Assembly (NCBI RefSeq): GCF_016097555.1 | Contig: NC_054703.1 | Span: 12,428,518 to 12,492,517 of the forward strand | Length of the DNA: 64,000 bases | Source of the DNA: Gigantopelta aegis | Lineage: Eukaryota > Mollusca > Gastropoda > Neomphalida > Peltospiridae | Direction of reading: 5' to 3' | Part shown: piece by piece, positions 20,664-32,096 of the stretch | How positions within the stretch are numbered: the first letter of the stretch is position 1 | Layout of the letters: every line of letters begins with the position of its first letter | Notes under the pieces: generated by a model | What the model saw: the letters and a program-made list of their open reading frames with translations, nothing else | The model's database searches: none | What the model was told of the DNA's origin: nothing | Position numbers and translations under genes: made by a program

Positions 20664-20919
20664 CCAACCGTTCGTCGGTTACAGCAAGGGATAGCATCTC
20701 CCGCTCTTCTTGATACTCCCTTTCAACATCGTCAATCGCACACAGTATTTGTTCCTTATTATTCAACAGCGATCGGATCGCATCAGAACAAAATGTCAGG
20801 GACTTTGTTCCCGTCTTCGTTATCTTGTTGAAATGTACGTACGCCAGTGAGTTGCCCTCCCACACCTTTACTACAATGTGATCTTTATACCAAAAGTTTA
20901 TTTTTTTAGATTGATTCAT
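19731..20919 (-). CDS. Two-exon polyglutamine gene, possibly PC4-like
   Basis: Exon 1 runs from ATG at 20919 to a strong G/GTGAGT donor at 20565. Exon 2 runs from a TTTGAAG acceptor at 19966 to a stop at 19731. The phases match (one base left, two bases taken up). A TTTATAAAAG box lies about 85 bp upstream of the ATG. Exon 1 has a compact domain (HIVVKVWEGNSLAYVHF, then TKSLTFCSDAIRSLL and ILCAIDDVEREYQEER) whose basic strand-plus-helix pattern resembles the single-stranded-DNA-binding PC4/p15 coactivator fold; this is a guess. It is followed by a pure CAG-type polyQ run of about ten. Exon 2 encodes GRG repeats and HQQQQHQQQQH. The intron holds a SINE with target-site duplication. The gene lies between the Polinton protease and polymerase, on the opposite strand, so it is either host or cargo. 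Confidence 0.5.
20003..20265 (+). mobile_element. 5'-truncated SINE in the intron
   Basis: The sequence TGGTATGTGCTATCCTGTCT, ATATAAAAGATCCCTTGCTG, GTGTTGAGTGCGTCGTTAA and a TTTCTTTC tail is the 3' half of a tRNA-SINE family also seen at 62863-63150. CCTTCATTAGAA flanks both sides (20021-20032 and 20254-20265), a perfect target-site duplication. Confidence 0.85.
20632..20663. repeat. CTG/CAG trinucleotide repeat
   Basis: About ten CTG units on the plus strand, read as CAG (Gln) in the minus-strand gene. Confidence 0.95.
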
Positions 20920-20989
20920 TTTGTTTTGATATAGATTTGTTTTTAAAATGTTAAGACAAAAAATGTTCGGCGCAGAGTGATACAAACTG

Positions 20990-22700
20990 TTGCGTTTTCA
21001 CTTTTATAAAACCGTATAACAATAACGAAGAAGGTCTAAAACGATTGGTAGGTTGCTATTAACCAATAGAACATCTATAACCCGTTTCCCACGATTTAGT
21101 GTCTTGTCATTTTCCCCTACTGTCTAGAAATAGCAAACTATTTACAGTAATTTAAATTTGATTAAGCATAATGAAGTTTCTATTATCTATAGAAAGCATA
21201 TGTCGGTCACATCTTTAATTTCAATGATGGGAGTATAATTCTTAAAATTAGAAAATTCCTCACGCTTTTGTAAATACTTTTGGGTAAAAGGCTTACTCTT
21301 CAAATTGTAAACATATTCTGGTTCTTCAATTATCCAAGACTATTTTAAGATGTTACCATTGAACCACCGTGCTTTTGGGTCCCACCTTTTGGTTTTAAAC
21401 TTCTATTCATCAATAGAAATAACAGGTGTTCGGTGTACTAATAGTTTGCCTCGAAGCATTAATACATTTGAATGATGATGGAAATATTTTTGAAAATAGG
21501 TTATTCCTAAGTATTTTCACAAATACATACTGGACAGTGATTAAACATTAAATATAAAACGTATTGTGTTGAGTATACCAAGCGAGACTATTTTCTATAT
21601 TATGTTCAAACGATGTTTTGTTACTTTATTATTCTTTACTTTAAAGAATAAAATACAAAAGTGTTAACCTAGAAACGTAGATGGCATTACCCTACATCCA
21701 TAACTTATTAAACATATTTGTTTGTAAGCGATTATTTTTAAAATCAAACAAAATATATTAATGTTATATGTAAATTAAAGGAATAGTTAATGAGTCAATC
21801 TATACTAAAATCGACAGTATCGAGAGCTCTATTTATTGATCTGTTGAATGTAATTTTACTCTGTGAGTTGGTTGATATTTAATGTTAACATATATGTATA
21901 TCTTAAAGGTATAATTTCAATATTAGTTAGACTGTAGGTTTATTTTAATATCTGTTCAACCACTTTGATAAAATAATCGACGTTGGAGTGTACTATAAAA
22001 GTTCAGTAACATCACTACATTAATTAAATGATTGACAGATTATAAGGTGTATAAACCGGTTTTGTAATGGGGTTACGGGGTACAGTGTAGTCATTTAAAA
22101 AGTTATTTGACCCCACCGCTATAATTAAACAGTTTATGATTGGTTAATAAAGCGGTTGACGGAAAAGACAAAAATGATCTTTCCTTTAAAAACCATTACA
22201 TCGGTCAGTCACAGACACTCTTGCTTGGGAGTGCTACTTGCTTGGGAAATCTACCAACTAAATCTCTTGCTTCTGAATCTATATTGAAGGTATGTGTTTT
22301 AGATATACTTTTCATAGAGCCAAACTTATCCTATTTTAAAGCAACCACTTAGCTTTTATCCGTTTGTTAAGACGTTTAACATACAACTTGGAAATAAATT
22401 TTCAGTTAACATAGTGTAATTGTTATAACTTGAAAATATGACTTACTAATGTTTTATTCACTAATCATACTAAACAGCTTAGTTAAAAGGTTTTTCATTT
22501 ATTTGCAGGGCACTGAAAGTGTTCATATGCAACATGTTAACATAAAATGTGATCAAAGTTTAAAACAATGTAATCAAAGTAGATAGTTTAATATATAACC
22601 AGAATAGTCAGTTAAAATATGTAATCAAGAATGTAGTTATATATATATATATATGCAATTAGGAATAGATAGTTTATAATTAATCTAAACAAGAATAAAC
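20990..22700. other. A/T-rich spacer, no recognisable gene
   Basis: Scattered short frames without domain resemblance; a short TA run at 22638-22653. It probably includes the promoter region of the minus-strand gene (TATA-like box at 21001-21010) and the leader of the polymerase part. Confidence 0.35.
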
Positions 22701-22711
22701 AGTACTTCAAA

Positions 22712-24620
22712 ATGTCCTCTCACACAACATGCAGAATATTTTTGTGTGAACTGTGTCAGAGCCGCTTTTCTCGGAATGCTGATCTTCTTAGGCATAAAAG
22801 GAATTGTTTCAATCAGTCACACATTTTCATGTGTGAACTGTGTGGTGAACATTTTACCAGAAAAGATAACTATCACAGACATGTTAAACGGTTTCATGAA
22901 CATACTTTAAAATGTTTAAACTGTTCGTATCAGTGTTCAAACCGAACCAAGCTCGAAAATCACGTTTCAGCATGTATCAGTAGGCCTCAGTATTCGTGTA
23001 ATCAGTGTCAGAGCATTTTTTCAACATTTAGAGAACTATCAATACACAACTCTCGAAATCATAAACCGCAAAGAAAATTTCAGTGTTCATTATGTCTAAT
23101 AGACTTTGTCAATGTGCATATGTTAAAAAGACATTTTAAAGTATGTCGAGAACAATCGGGGGGTGGAAAGCCACGAACCAAACGAGCAAAGCCAGCTCCG
23201 TCAGTCAGTACTACATCTTCCCAAACTGTCAGTAGTGTTCAGCCACATAACAAGCGACGCAAACCATCGGCTACCATTAGTCGTAACCCTGACACAACTC
23301 CCCCACCACAGATTAATCTCATAGCTGAACAAGCCCCTTCCCCACAACCAGAAGATGGTCAGATTCCCGACGAGCCACTTTCTCCAAACAGAGGCTGTAA
23401 TAGACAAGCTCTGGGTGGTGATGTGAGAGAATTTGACTATGTCGGTACTGAGCAAGATAGGTCGGACTTGATGCGATTTCTAGTCGCACGTCGTAGTGAC
23501 ATTATTCGTGATATTCAGTCAGAACTAAGAGAAAAATTATCGATAAAATGGGGTATTTGTGTACAAATTAAAATGTCAAAAGTAACCACAGAAGGTGAAC
23601 AGACATTTGTAGAACCGTACTTCAAAAACAAAATGGTCGTTGCTACAGAGACAGATGATTTAGCAGAACAATATTCTACTGCAATGAATACTATCATGAT
23701 TAGATTAGACGACTATGAAGGCGAAGAATCAAATCTTAATTTTGAAGAAGTCATCACCATGAAACTGACCGTTGTTCGATTTCAACCTTTCAGGGGCGCG
23801 TCATACATCGAATTACCTGTAGAGTTAAAGCAAAAGAAAAAAAGTATACTTAACATTCAAAACGATGATGACAAATGCTTTCTGTATTGTGTTCTGGCGC
23901 AACTGTACCCCGCTCACAGTCATTCACACCCAGAGAGAACGCATCACTATTTACCTCATGAAGACAAACTGAATGTTAATGGTATAACATTTCCAGTTAC
24001 ACTAAAACAAATCGACTTATTTGAAAAAAATAATGACTTGACTGTAAATGTTTACGGTTATGAAGAAATTCCGCCAGTGGGTAGAAACGAACCTAAAGAC
24101 TCTCCGCCCCCGAAGGTTGTATACCCCATACGAATAAGCAAATCTCTCAACGTACCAAATAACCATCACGTTGATCTTCTCATGTTAACGGAAAATACAC
24201 TAAACGATAAAAAAAAAATTCATTTCTGTCTAATCAAAAGCTTGTCCGGTTTAACATCGTGCACGGAATACCGTGATCGACAACATTACATATGTAAAAA
24301 GTGTCTGTGGCCCTTTACCAGCGAAGAACGGTTAGACAAACACAGAGATTACTGTTATCACAACGCACAGAGAATAGTTATGCCACCATTTGATGAAGCA
24401 ATAAAATGTTTTGGTGTGAAACAAAAGTATAAAACACAGCGATTTCCATTCATTATATACAGCGATTTTGAGAGTGTTCTCGAACCAACAACCGAAAAAA
24501 ATCGAATACAAAAACACGTACCGTGTGGGTACGCATACAAGGTCGTAAGTATCCTAGATAAATACACAAATTTTGAATTCGTTCAAACGTATCTAGTGTT
24601 TGTGATAAATCGGTGTCAGA
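22712..24620 (+). CDS. Polinton family-B DNA polymerase, front part
   Basis: Starts with an array of C2H2-type fingers (CELCQSRFSRNADLLRHKRN; CELCGEHFTRKDNYHRHVKR; then CNQCQSIFSTFRELSIHNSR), a basic/proline linker and a long conserved middle (LNIQNDDDKCFLYCVLAQLY). It then reaches FPFIIYSDFESVLEP, the first exonuclease motif of family-B polymerases. In the family the polymerase palm would follow; it is not present here, because unrelated repeat DNA abuts near 24.6 kb. Fossil part. Confidence 0.8.
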
Positions 24621-24680
24621 TAAAGAACATTCGCTAGCCTCACTTGCCTGTGTCAACCAAATATCATCATCACTGTCCAT
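24530..24680 (-). CDS. Possible N-terminus of an unrelated transposon gene
   Basis: On the minus strand, ATG near 24680 opens MDSDDDIWLTQASEASECSL. Short acidic starts of this kind are seen in recombinase-type mobile genes, but no domain follows in the window. It overlaps the end of the polymerase part in antisense, marking a junction of two elements. Confidence 0.25.
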
Positions 24681-24868
24681 GTTGTTCAACAGCCAGAAAT
24701 AAAAAAAGTTCAAAATTCTAGTTTCTTATATATAGCTGTTGTTATGTTATTTGCACGTACAAGTTGCAGATTCACGAACTGTGCAGTTTATATAAAGTGC
24801 ACACTTCGTGTACCTCTTGATTCACCGAACAGCTCGAGATTTTGGCTCTGCTCTAAGACAGAGAACTC

Positions 24869-24981
24869 GTAACAATACTTTATCGGCGTATATAGGTAGT
24901 GTCGCACAAGAAAACGCTCGGCTAACGCCTCGCCTTTGTCTCGTGCGACACTACCTTTATACGCCGATAAAGTATTGTTAC
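24869..24981. repeat. Large near-perfect palindrome (42-bp arms)
   Basis: Left arm from 24869 (GTAACAATACTTTATCGGCG onward) and right arm ending at 24981 are inverted copies with about two mismatches, around a 29-base loop containing GCTCGGCTAACGCCTCGCC. It could form a long hairpin. Its position next to the element junction suggests a terminal structure of a mobile element. Confidence 0.9.
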
Positions 24982-25004
24982 TCGTCCTCTATTACATAAA
25001 ATAA

Positions 25005-25325
25005 CATTAAGCTATTTTAAGTTGGTACTGTGCCTCCAATATAAAATAACAAGCTTTTAAAGCTGGTACTGTGTCTCCAATATAAAATAACAAGCTTTTA
25101 AAGCTGGTACTGTGTCTCCAATATAAAATAACAAGCTTTTAAAGCTGGTGCTGTGTCTCCAATATAAAATAACAAGCTTTAAAAGCTGGTACTGGACTGT
25201 CTCCAATATAAAATAACTAAGCTTTTTTAAGTTGGAACTGTGGCTCCAATATAAAATAACAACCTTTTAAAACTGGTACTGTGTCTCCAATATAAAATAA
25301 CTAAGCTATTTTGTGTAATTAGATT
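25005..25325 (+). repeat. ~57-bp tandem repeat, about 6 units
   Basis: The unit contains CTGGTACTGTGTCTCCAATA and TAAAATAACAAGCTTTTAAA. A related inverted fragment occurs at 55490-55560. Confidence 0.9.
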
Positions 25326-25399
25326 GGTCCCCCACATCCTCTATTTAAAATCTTGTATCACTACTGTAGATGGCTGCTTATGTTAAAGCATTGTCTATG

Positions 25400-25760
25400 T
25401 GACTGTACCGATCTGAACTTCATTATCCATGTCTTCTTCCAAGTTGATTGAAATGAATAATCAGATGTAGTTTTTTTCCTTTTTTCCCACTAAAACACTC
25501 TCTGCGTGACTGTACTGATCTGAACTTCATTATCCATGTCTTCTTCCAAGTTGATTCAAATGAATTATCAGATGTAGTTTTTTTCCCTTTTTTCCCACTA
25601 AAACACTGTCTGTGACTGTACAGATCTGAATTTCGTTGACCATGTCTTCTTCCAAGTTGATTGAAATGAATTATCAGATGTAGTTTTTTTCCTTTTTTCC
25701 AACTAAAACACTGTCTATGTGACTGTACCGATCTGAACATCATAGTCCATGTCTTCTTCC
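25400..25760 (+). repeat. 107-bp satellite block
   Basis: About three units of the satellite defined at 27160-29060, including CATGTCTTCTTCCAAGTTGA and ATGAATTATCAGATGTAG. Confidence 0.9.
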
Positions 25761-26014
25761 AAGTTTCCGGTTTTTCCTCTGGAGGATTGGTAGGGTTCTA
25801 CAAAACAGATTAACAGAGTAATTAAAAGCTGAAACGTCTTCAAAAACATTAGATGTCAGTGTTGTCCAAGTTCATAACCCGATTTTGGCATCCCACCATG
25901 TTGATGTGACATCGTGCAATCCTCATGATTTTCAAAAACCCACCAGCGGACAATTAATAGTTCAAAATTTTACGAAACATATATGTAGATAACCAATTTG
26001 GTTATGTGAATTAC
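25521..26014 (+). repeat. 490-bp duplication, copy 1
   Basis: Satellite end plus about 240 bp of unique flank (TTTCCTCTGGAGGATTGGTA onward). Effectively identical to 26236-26729. Confidence 0.9.
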
Positions 26015-26235
26015 AATGATCTGGATACTTCATTATCACACCGTCTTCTAATGCCTTATGTATTAATAAGTTGACACGTGAAATGAATTATCAGATGTAG
26101 CATCGCTTCCGTTTCCTTTTTTCCAATCACAGGGCTTTAAAAATAACAATGTTACCGACTCTCCATAAGTGCTCACCTGTCATTCCATTACCTGCCTACA
26201 ATCTCCAACAAGTTGATTGAAATGAATTATGATGC

Positions 26236-26729
26236 TGAACTTCATTATCCATGTCTTCTTCCAAGTTGATTCAAATGAATTATCAGATGTAGTTTTTTTC
26301 CCTTTTTTCCCACTAAAACACTGTCTGTGACTGTACAGATCTGAATTTCGTTGACCATGTCTTCTTCCAAGTTGATTGAAATGAATTATCAGATGTAGTT
26401 TTTTTCCTTTTTTCCAACTAAAACACTGTCTATGTGACTGTACCGATCTGAACATCATAGTCCATGTCTTCTTCCAAGTTTCCGGTTTTTCCTCTGGAGG
26501 ATTGGTAGGGTTCTACAAAACAGATTAACAGAGTAATTAAAAGCTGAAACGTCTTCAAAAACATTAGATGTCAGTGTTGTCCAAGTTCATAACCCGATTT
26601 TGGCATCCCACCATGTTGATGTGACATCGTGCAATCCTCATGATTTTCAAAAACCCACCAGCGGACAATTAATAGTTCAAAATTTTACGAAACATATATG
26701 TAGATAACCAATTTGGTTATGTGAATTAC
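26236..26729 (+). repeat. 490-bp duplication, copy 2
   Basis: Copy of 25521-26014 offset by 715 bp. A third version of the flank at 37075-37300 carries the 1.46-kb retroposon insertion. Confidence 0.9.
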
Positions 26730-26730
26730 A

Positions 26731-26732
<2 letters not shown>

Positions 26733-26788
<56 letters not shown>
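26733..26788. repeat. TA microsatellite
   Basis: About 28 TA units. Confidence 0.95.
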
Positions 26789-26790
<2 letters not shown>

Positions 26791-26819
26791 CAAATTGGAT
26801 ATCGCTGTTGTTCACTCAC

Positions 26820-27101
26820 CGGAAAAGCTGAGAATAATGCACTTATGTATTAATACGAGGGCCAACAATATGGTTAACGTAAGACACGTCACTCCCAGCC
26901 AGACTGGTATGGGTAAGTAAAATATAAAGAACAGCATCGCTGGATCCGTTTCCTGGAAGAATATCACAGGTATTACAACAGAATCAGTACAGTCTGGCAA
27001 TCTGTGATACCAGGGCTTTAAAAATAACAATGTTACCGATGGTAATTTTGAAAGGTTTTTGCCATAAGCAAAATGCTCACCTGTGTCAATTTTGAACCTG
27101 C
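26820..27101 (-). CDS. Duplicate exon of an unrecognised membrane protein (exon B')
   Basis: 282-bp exon bounded by an AAAATTGTAG acceptor and a G/GTGAGT donor on the minus strand. It encodes about 93 residues: RFKIDTGEHFAYGKNLSKLP, WYHRLPDCTDSVVIPVIF, then a long hydrophobic stretch LFFIFYLPIPVWLGVTC that continues as LTLTILLALVLI, a likely membrane helix. The same exon, with a handful of amino-acid differences and identical length and borders, is at 38849-39130, where it pairs in phase with an upstream exon. No upstream exon is visible here, so this is probably an orphan copy moved with the surrounding segmental duplication. Confidence 0.5.
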
Positions 27102-27159
27102 CTACAATTTTAAATGATTTTAAAAAAGAAAGAAAAAAGAGCACTTATTGAATTAGACT

Positions 27160-29060
27160 ACCGATCTGAACATCATGGTCCATGTCTTCTTCCAAGTTGA
27201 TTGAAATGAATTATCAGATGTAGTTTTTTTCCTTTTTTCCTGCTAAAACACTGTCTGTGTGACTGTACCGATCTGAACATCATGGTCCATGTCTTCTTCC
27301 AAGTTGATTGAAATGAATTATCAGATGTAGTTTTTTTCCTTTTTTCCTGCTAAAACAGTCTGTGTGACTGTACCGATCTGAACATCATGGTCCATGTCTT
27401 CTTCCAAGTTGATTGAAATGAATTATCAGATGTAGTTTTTTTCCCTTTTTTCCCACTAAAACACTGTCTTTTTTCCTTTTTTCCTGCTAAAACACTGTCT
27501 GTGTGACTGTACCGATCTGAACATCATGGTTCATGTCTTCTTCCAAGTTGATTGAAATGAATTATCAGATGTAGGTTTTTTCCTTTTTTCCTACTAAAAC
27601 ACTGTCTGTGTGACTGCCGATCTAAACATCATGGTTCATGTCTTCTTCCAAGTTGATTGAAATGAATTATCAGATGTAGTTTTTTTCCTTTTTTCCTGCT
27701 AAAACACTATCTGTGTGACTGTACCGATCTGAACATCATGGTTCATGTCTTCTTCCAAGTTGATTGAAATGAATTATCAGATGTAATTTTTGATTTTTTT
27801 TTTTCCTTTTTTCCTGCTAAAACACTGTCTGTGTGACTGTACCGATCTGAACATCATGGTCCATGTCTTCTTCCATGTTGATTGAAATGAATTATCAGAT
27901 GTAGTTTTTTTCCTTTTTTCCTGCTAAAACACTGTCTGTGTGACTGTACCGATCTGAACATCATGGTCCATGTCTTCTTCCAAGTTGATTGAAATGAATT
28001 ATCAGATGTAGTTTTTTTCCTTTTTTCCTGCTAAAACACTGTCTGTGTGACTGTACCGATCTGAACATCATGGTCCATGTCTTCTTCCAAGTTGATTGAA
28101 ATGAATTATCAGATGTAGTTTTTTTTCCTTTTTTCCTGCTAAAACACTGTCTGTGTGACTGTACCGATCTGAACATCATGGTCCATGTCTTCTTCCAAGT
28201 TGATTGAAATGAATTATCAGATGTAGTTTTTTTCCTTTTTTCCCACTAAAACACTGTCTGTGTGACTGTACCGATCTGAACATCATGGTCCATGTCTTCT
28301 TCCAAGTTGATTGAAATGAATTATCAGATGTAGTTTTTTTCCTTTTTTCCTGCTAAAACACTGTCTGTGTGACTGTACCGATCTGAACATCATGGTCCAT
28401 GTCTTCTTCCAAGTTGATTGAAATGAATTATCAGATGTAGATGTTTTTTTTCCTTTTTTCCTGCTAAAACACTGTCTGTGTGACTGTACCGATCTGAACA
28501 TCATGGTCCATGTCTTCTTCCAAGTTGATTGAAATGAATTATCAGATGTAGTTTTTTTCCTTTTTTCCTGCTAAAACACTGTCTGTGTGACTGTACCGAT
28601 CTGAACATCATGGTCCATGTCTTCTTCCAAGTTGATTGAAATGAATTATCAGATGTAGTTTTTTTCCTTTTTTCCCACTAAAACACTATCTGTGTGACTG
28701 TACCGATCTGAACATCATGGTCCATGTCTTCTTCCAAGTTGATTGAAATGAATTATCAGATGTAGTTTTTTTCCTTTTTCCCCACTAAACCACTGTCTGC
28801 GTGACTGTACTGATCTGAACTTCATGGTCCATGTCTTCTTCCAAGTTGATTGAAATGAATTATCAGATGTAGTTTTTTTCCTTTTTTCCTACTAAAACAC
28901 TCTCTGCGTGACTGTACTGATCTGAACTTCATTATCCATGTCTTCTTCCAAGTTGATTGAAATGAATTATCAGATGTAGTTTTTTTCCTTTTTTCCTACT
29001 AAAACACTGTCCATGTGACTGTACCGATCTGAACATCATAGTCCATGTCTTCTTCCAAGT
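27160..29060 (+). repeat. 107-bp satellite, 18 tandem units
   Basis: Period 102-118 bp. Each unit has CCGATCTGAACATCATGGTC, CATGTCTTCTTCCAAGTTGA, a T-rich tract TTTTTTTCCTTTTTTCC and AAAACACTGTCTGTGTGACT. Units in the middle are nearly identical and edge units more diverged. Smaller blocks are at 25400-25760, 26220-26475, 36775-37075 and 39185-39440. Confidence 0.95.
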
Positions 29061-29104
29061 TTCCAGTTTTTCCTCTGGAGGATTGGTAGGGTTCTACAAA
29101 ACAT

Positions 29105-29520
29105 ATATATATATATTTTTAGTGACCTTGAATTCGGACACACAGAAATTTATAGCAAATTTAAATTTTGTCTCTTTATTTTAATAGTAGTTTTATGTTT
29201 TGAATGTTTAAAAAGTGTTATTACAATTATAGTTAATATAATCAATGATACAACAACAAATGTTTTTATTATTTACATTTTTATCATTTTATACCAATCA
29301 AAACTTGCGGATGGGATTTGTGCCTCCAATTATAGAATAACCATTCCACAACACATACCCTGAAAATTAAACAGTCTCAAGACGAAACTGGCCATGCCTT
29401 ATTTTGAAAGATATTAATTGGTCAGCATTCTCGAACATGACTCCTGAAAGTTGTTTTATTACGAAAACATGAAATGGTTCACACTTCTTTAGTTTGAATA
29501 TGGTGTTGCGTTATATTTTA
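29105..29520 (+). repeat. Interspersed ~400-bp repeat (copy 1)
   Basis: Begins TTTTTAGTGACCTTGAATT and contains ACTTGCGGATGGGATTTGTG and GACGAAACTGGCCATGCC. Clean copies are at 39495-39905 and 40680-41090; error-laden ones at 46580-47060 and 47940-48410. Confidence 0.9.
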
Positions 29521-29599
29521 CACTTGTTTAAACATTAATAGAGATAACAACATTAATAAAGAAGTAATATTTATACAGATAACATTAATAAAGAATTGT

Positions 29600-29925
29600 T
29601 GGAATGGGATGGATGAACAGTTTCTTTTGGACCAACCACCATCTCAAGTTCTTAGATATGATTTTATTGTCCTGTATGCATCTGTATGCAAGATGTGGTC
29701 CGGAGAAGGATTTACTGTTATGTGCAGTAAACCATGAAAAGTAGGTCACAGTGACCTAGCAATAGTATGCGACACACTGCCATCCCAAGTTGTTCCTACA
29801 TGTGAGGTTTGATAGTCCTATATGCACCTGTATGCAAGATACGATCCGGACAAGAAAAAGTTAACAGACGGATGGTGGTCGGACGGACAACGCCATACGA
29901 TAATAGTATTATCATCACAAGTACG
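29600..29925 (-). repeat. AGGTCA-palindrome repeat, reverse orientation
   Basis: Two units of the repeat described at 3940-4700, reversed, with AGGTCACAGTGACCT at 29743-29757. Adjacent sequence to about 30130 is repeated at 41460-41667. Confidence 0.85.
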
Positions 29926-29929
29926 AGTG

Positions 29930-31680
29930 TGGCAGTCGACTACCTCTTGCAAACAACTTGTGTACCAGTATACCAAGCACACCTAATCACTATGACAGGT
30001 AAAACACTTCCTAACTACTTAACAATGGACCAGTCGTCTGCTCACAATTGGTGTTTGGTAATTTTACCACATTTACTGGGATCGCTAATCGACACCTCAA
30101 ACATAATAATACAAAATATTCAATTAGCATAATAGCGATCTCGCGACCGGTAACGAGAAACGGTGTTATCCAGAATACAGCGTATGCCTTATGATGTTTG
30201 CTAATTTTAATAATCAAGGTTATTAATTTTAACGGCATGCATTGACATGTATGACAGCAATGTGACGGTGATTCAATGTCTGGAAGATATGTAACTTGCT
30301 ATTTTAATTTTGTGAAGTCTTTGAACCAAAGTAATGAAAACAAACCGACAATGCATGTCAATTTGAATACACATGCCAGTTCAGGGCCGAAAGACATGTC
30401 AGCTATCCCAAGGTCTGAGTTCAGCCAGACCAAGCGAAAACAAAACGTTCGCTACACTGGTTTGTGCGCTTCACGTTAAACCAAATGGACACGACGGACA
30501 CCAATCAAATAGTTCGCAAACGTTAGGAAGAACGTTCGTTGGCTGAACTGAGGAAAGCTCTCGGCGTAATATACGTCACGCTTCAGAGTCAGCTGACACC
30601 CACGTGTCAAGAGACATCGTTGCGGACATTAAACAATACAATTACACAGAAGTAAATATTGATGTAAATTTGTAGAAAAACAATAGTTGTTTGCATCAAT
30701 GAATACCTAACTGCAGTTTCGGTTATTTCCTTTGTCTTTGTTAATTTTGTACCTATGGTCGTGAGCACGCATGCAGATCGCGATCGCGGAAAATGAACAT
30801 GCAACATTTATACAAACTGCAGTTATATGTACACTGAATTAGTTTACAATAATCATATTTGTTAGATAATGCTAGATATATATTTGTAAAACAGTGAGGT
30901 GACATTTAATAAGTTAGCTGATTTTAAAAAGACCGTAAAATGTTTATTTTATTAAGTTGTTTTTTTTGTTTTTTTGGGGGTTTTTTTTAAATTGAATATA
31001 CTGTCAAGTCAGCATTCTTAGCTTAGGTATTTTACAAGCAGAGATCACAACAAGCATTTAACACGACGCTGAAATCAACAGCAACAACATGGCGCACATT
31101 ATGAAATTGTTGGGGTGGGGAATTGATGGGTTATTTTAAAAAGAAGTTTTAACCCCCCCCCCCCCCCCCCCACACAAAAAACACCCCCAAACAAACAACA
31201 CCCCCAAACAAACAACCCAACCCAACAACAAACAAATCCAACATGATTTGATGGATTGAAGGCAAACACTTAACTGTTTTCAACCCACTACCCCACTTCT
31301 TTTGGCTTGATTTTTGTGTTATAATGATGCTAAATATGTAAGCGCCTTAAAAAAATTCTGGGGAAAGGCCTGAATACGACCCATCACAGATGGCCATATT
31401 AAAACAGATTCCATGCTGCTTGCTTGCACTGTTTATATTGGTACTCAATGATTTGCTATTCTAAGTAACACACTGTTAGTGTAATGCAAACGGAAACCAG
31501 TCATGTACTGTATATCAGTTTCCAGTATGCCTGAACCTCTTTTGGTGAAACAGGTTTTTTGATTGTCGCCCAGCAGGTTATGACGTTGTCAATAGATCGC
31601 GTAATCATATTTGAATGCCACATTTCACATATGCACAGTATTTCCTTGAAAATTATCAAAATATGGTTAAATTAAACAAT
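29930..31680. other. Repetitive spacer matched by 41.5-42.1 and 49.6-53.0 kb
   Basis: No gene recognised. Poly-C run at about 31153-31171 followed by A/C-rich DNA. 31412-31605 is the inverted counterpart of 3670-3890. The site near 30880 (GCTAGATATATATTTGTAAA) is the empty version of the Tc1 insertion at 50448-52256. Confidence 0.6.
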
Positions 31681-32096
31681 ATTTCAGGGCTTCTAGATTA
31701 TGGTAGCCACACTCCCATGGCTAGTGATATTCAATGTTGGGCTAGTGTTTTCCCTAGCTTGTTTTAGCATGGTGCAGCACCATGCCTCAATAGTGTAGCA
31801 CCATCTTGCCTTAATCAGCGCCATGCTGTCCTGAGATTAAACAAGCCTTTTTCAGTAATAGAGGTATTTCGCATTCCTATTGCGCATGCGCGCGAAGAGT
31901 AACGTCCCTTGACAAAATAGACTGAAACTAGTCTATTTACAAATTGGGGGGCGTGACAGACAGGTTGTTATGGGTGACTTGAGTAGCTTCGTAGGAGACT
32001 TTTAAACTTTGGCAACTAACATATACATATTTCGAATTAGATGGTATAATGGCCGTAGAAAACGGTCCGCTGAAATTTACAGCGGAATGGTTCAAA

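Larger units (their letters stand above)
10570..24620 (+). mobile_element. Polinton/Maverick fossil (virus-like DNA element)
   Basis: The characteristic parts are present: protein-primed-type family-B DNA polymerase (front part only), retroviral-type integrase with chromodomain-like tail, adenovirus-like cysteine protease, double-jelly-roll major capsid protein and penton-like protein, plus small accessory proteins. The packaging ATPase and matched terminal inverted repeats were not found. The left part lies within a tandem duplication, SINE and satellite DNA are inserted in the middle, and another repeat abuts the polymerase end. It is broken, with several interruptions, yet the capsid and protease frames are long and uninterrupted, so I judge it fairly young. 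The extent given is approximate. Confidence 0.85.
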
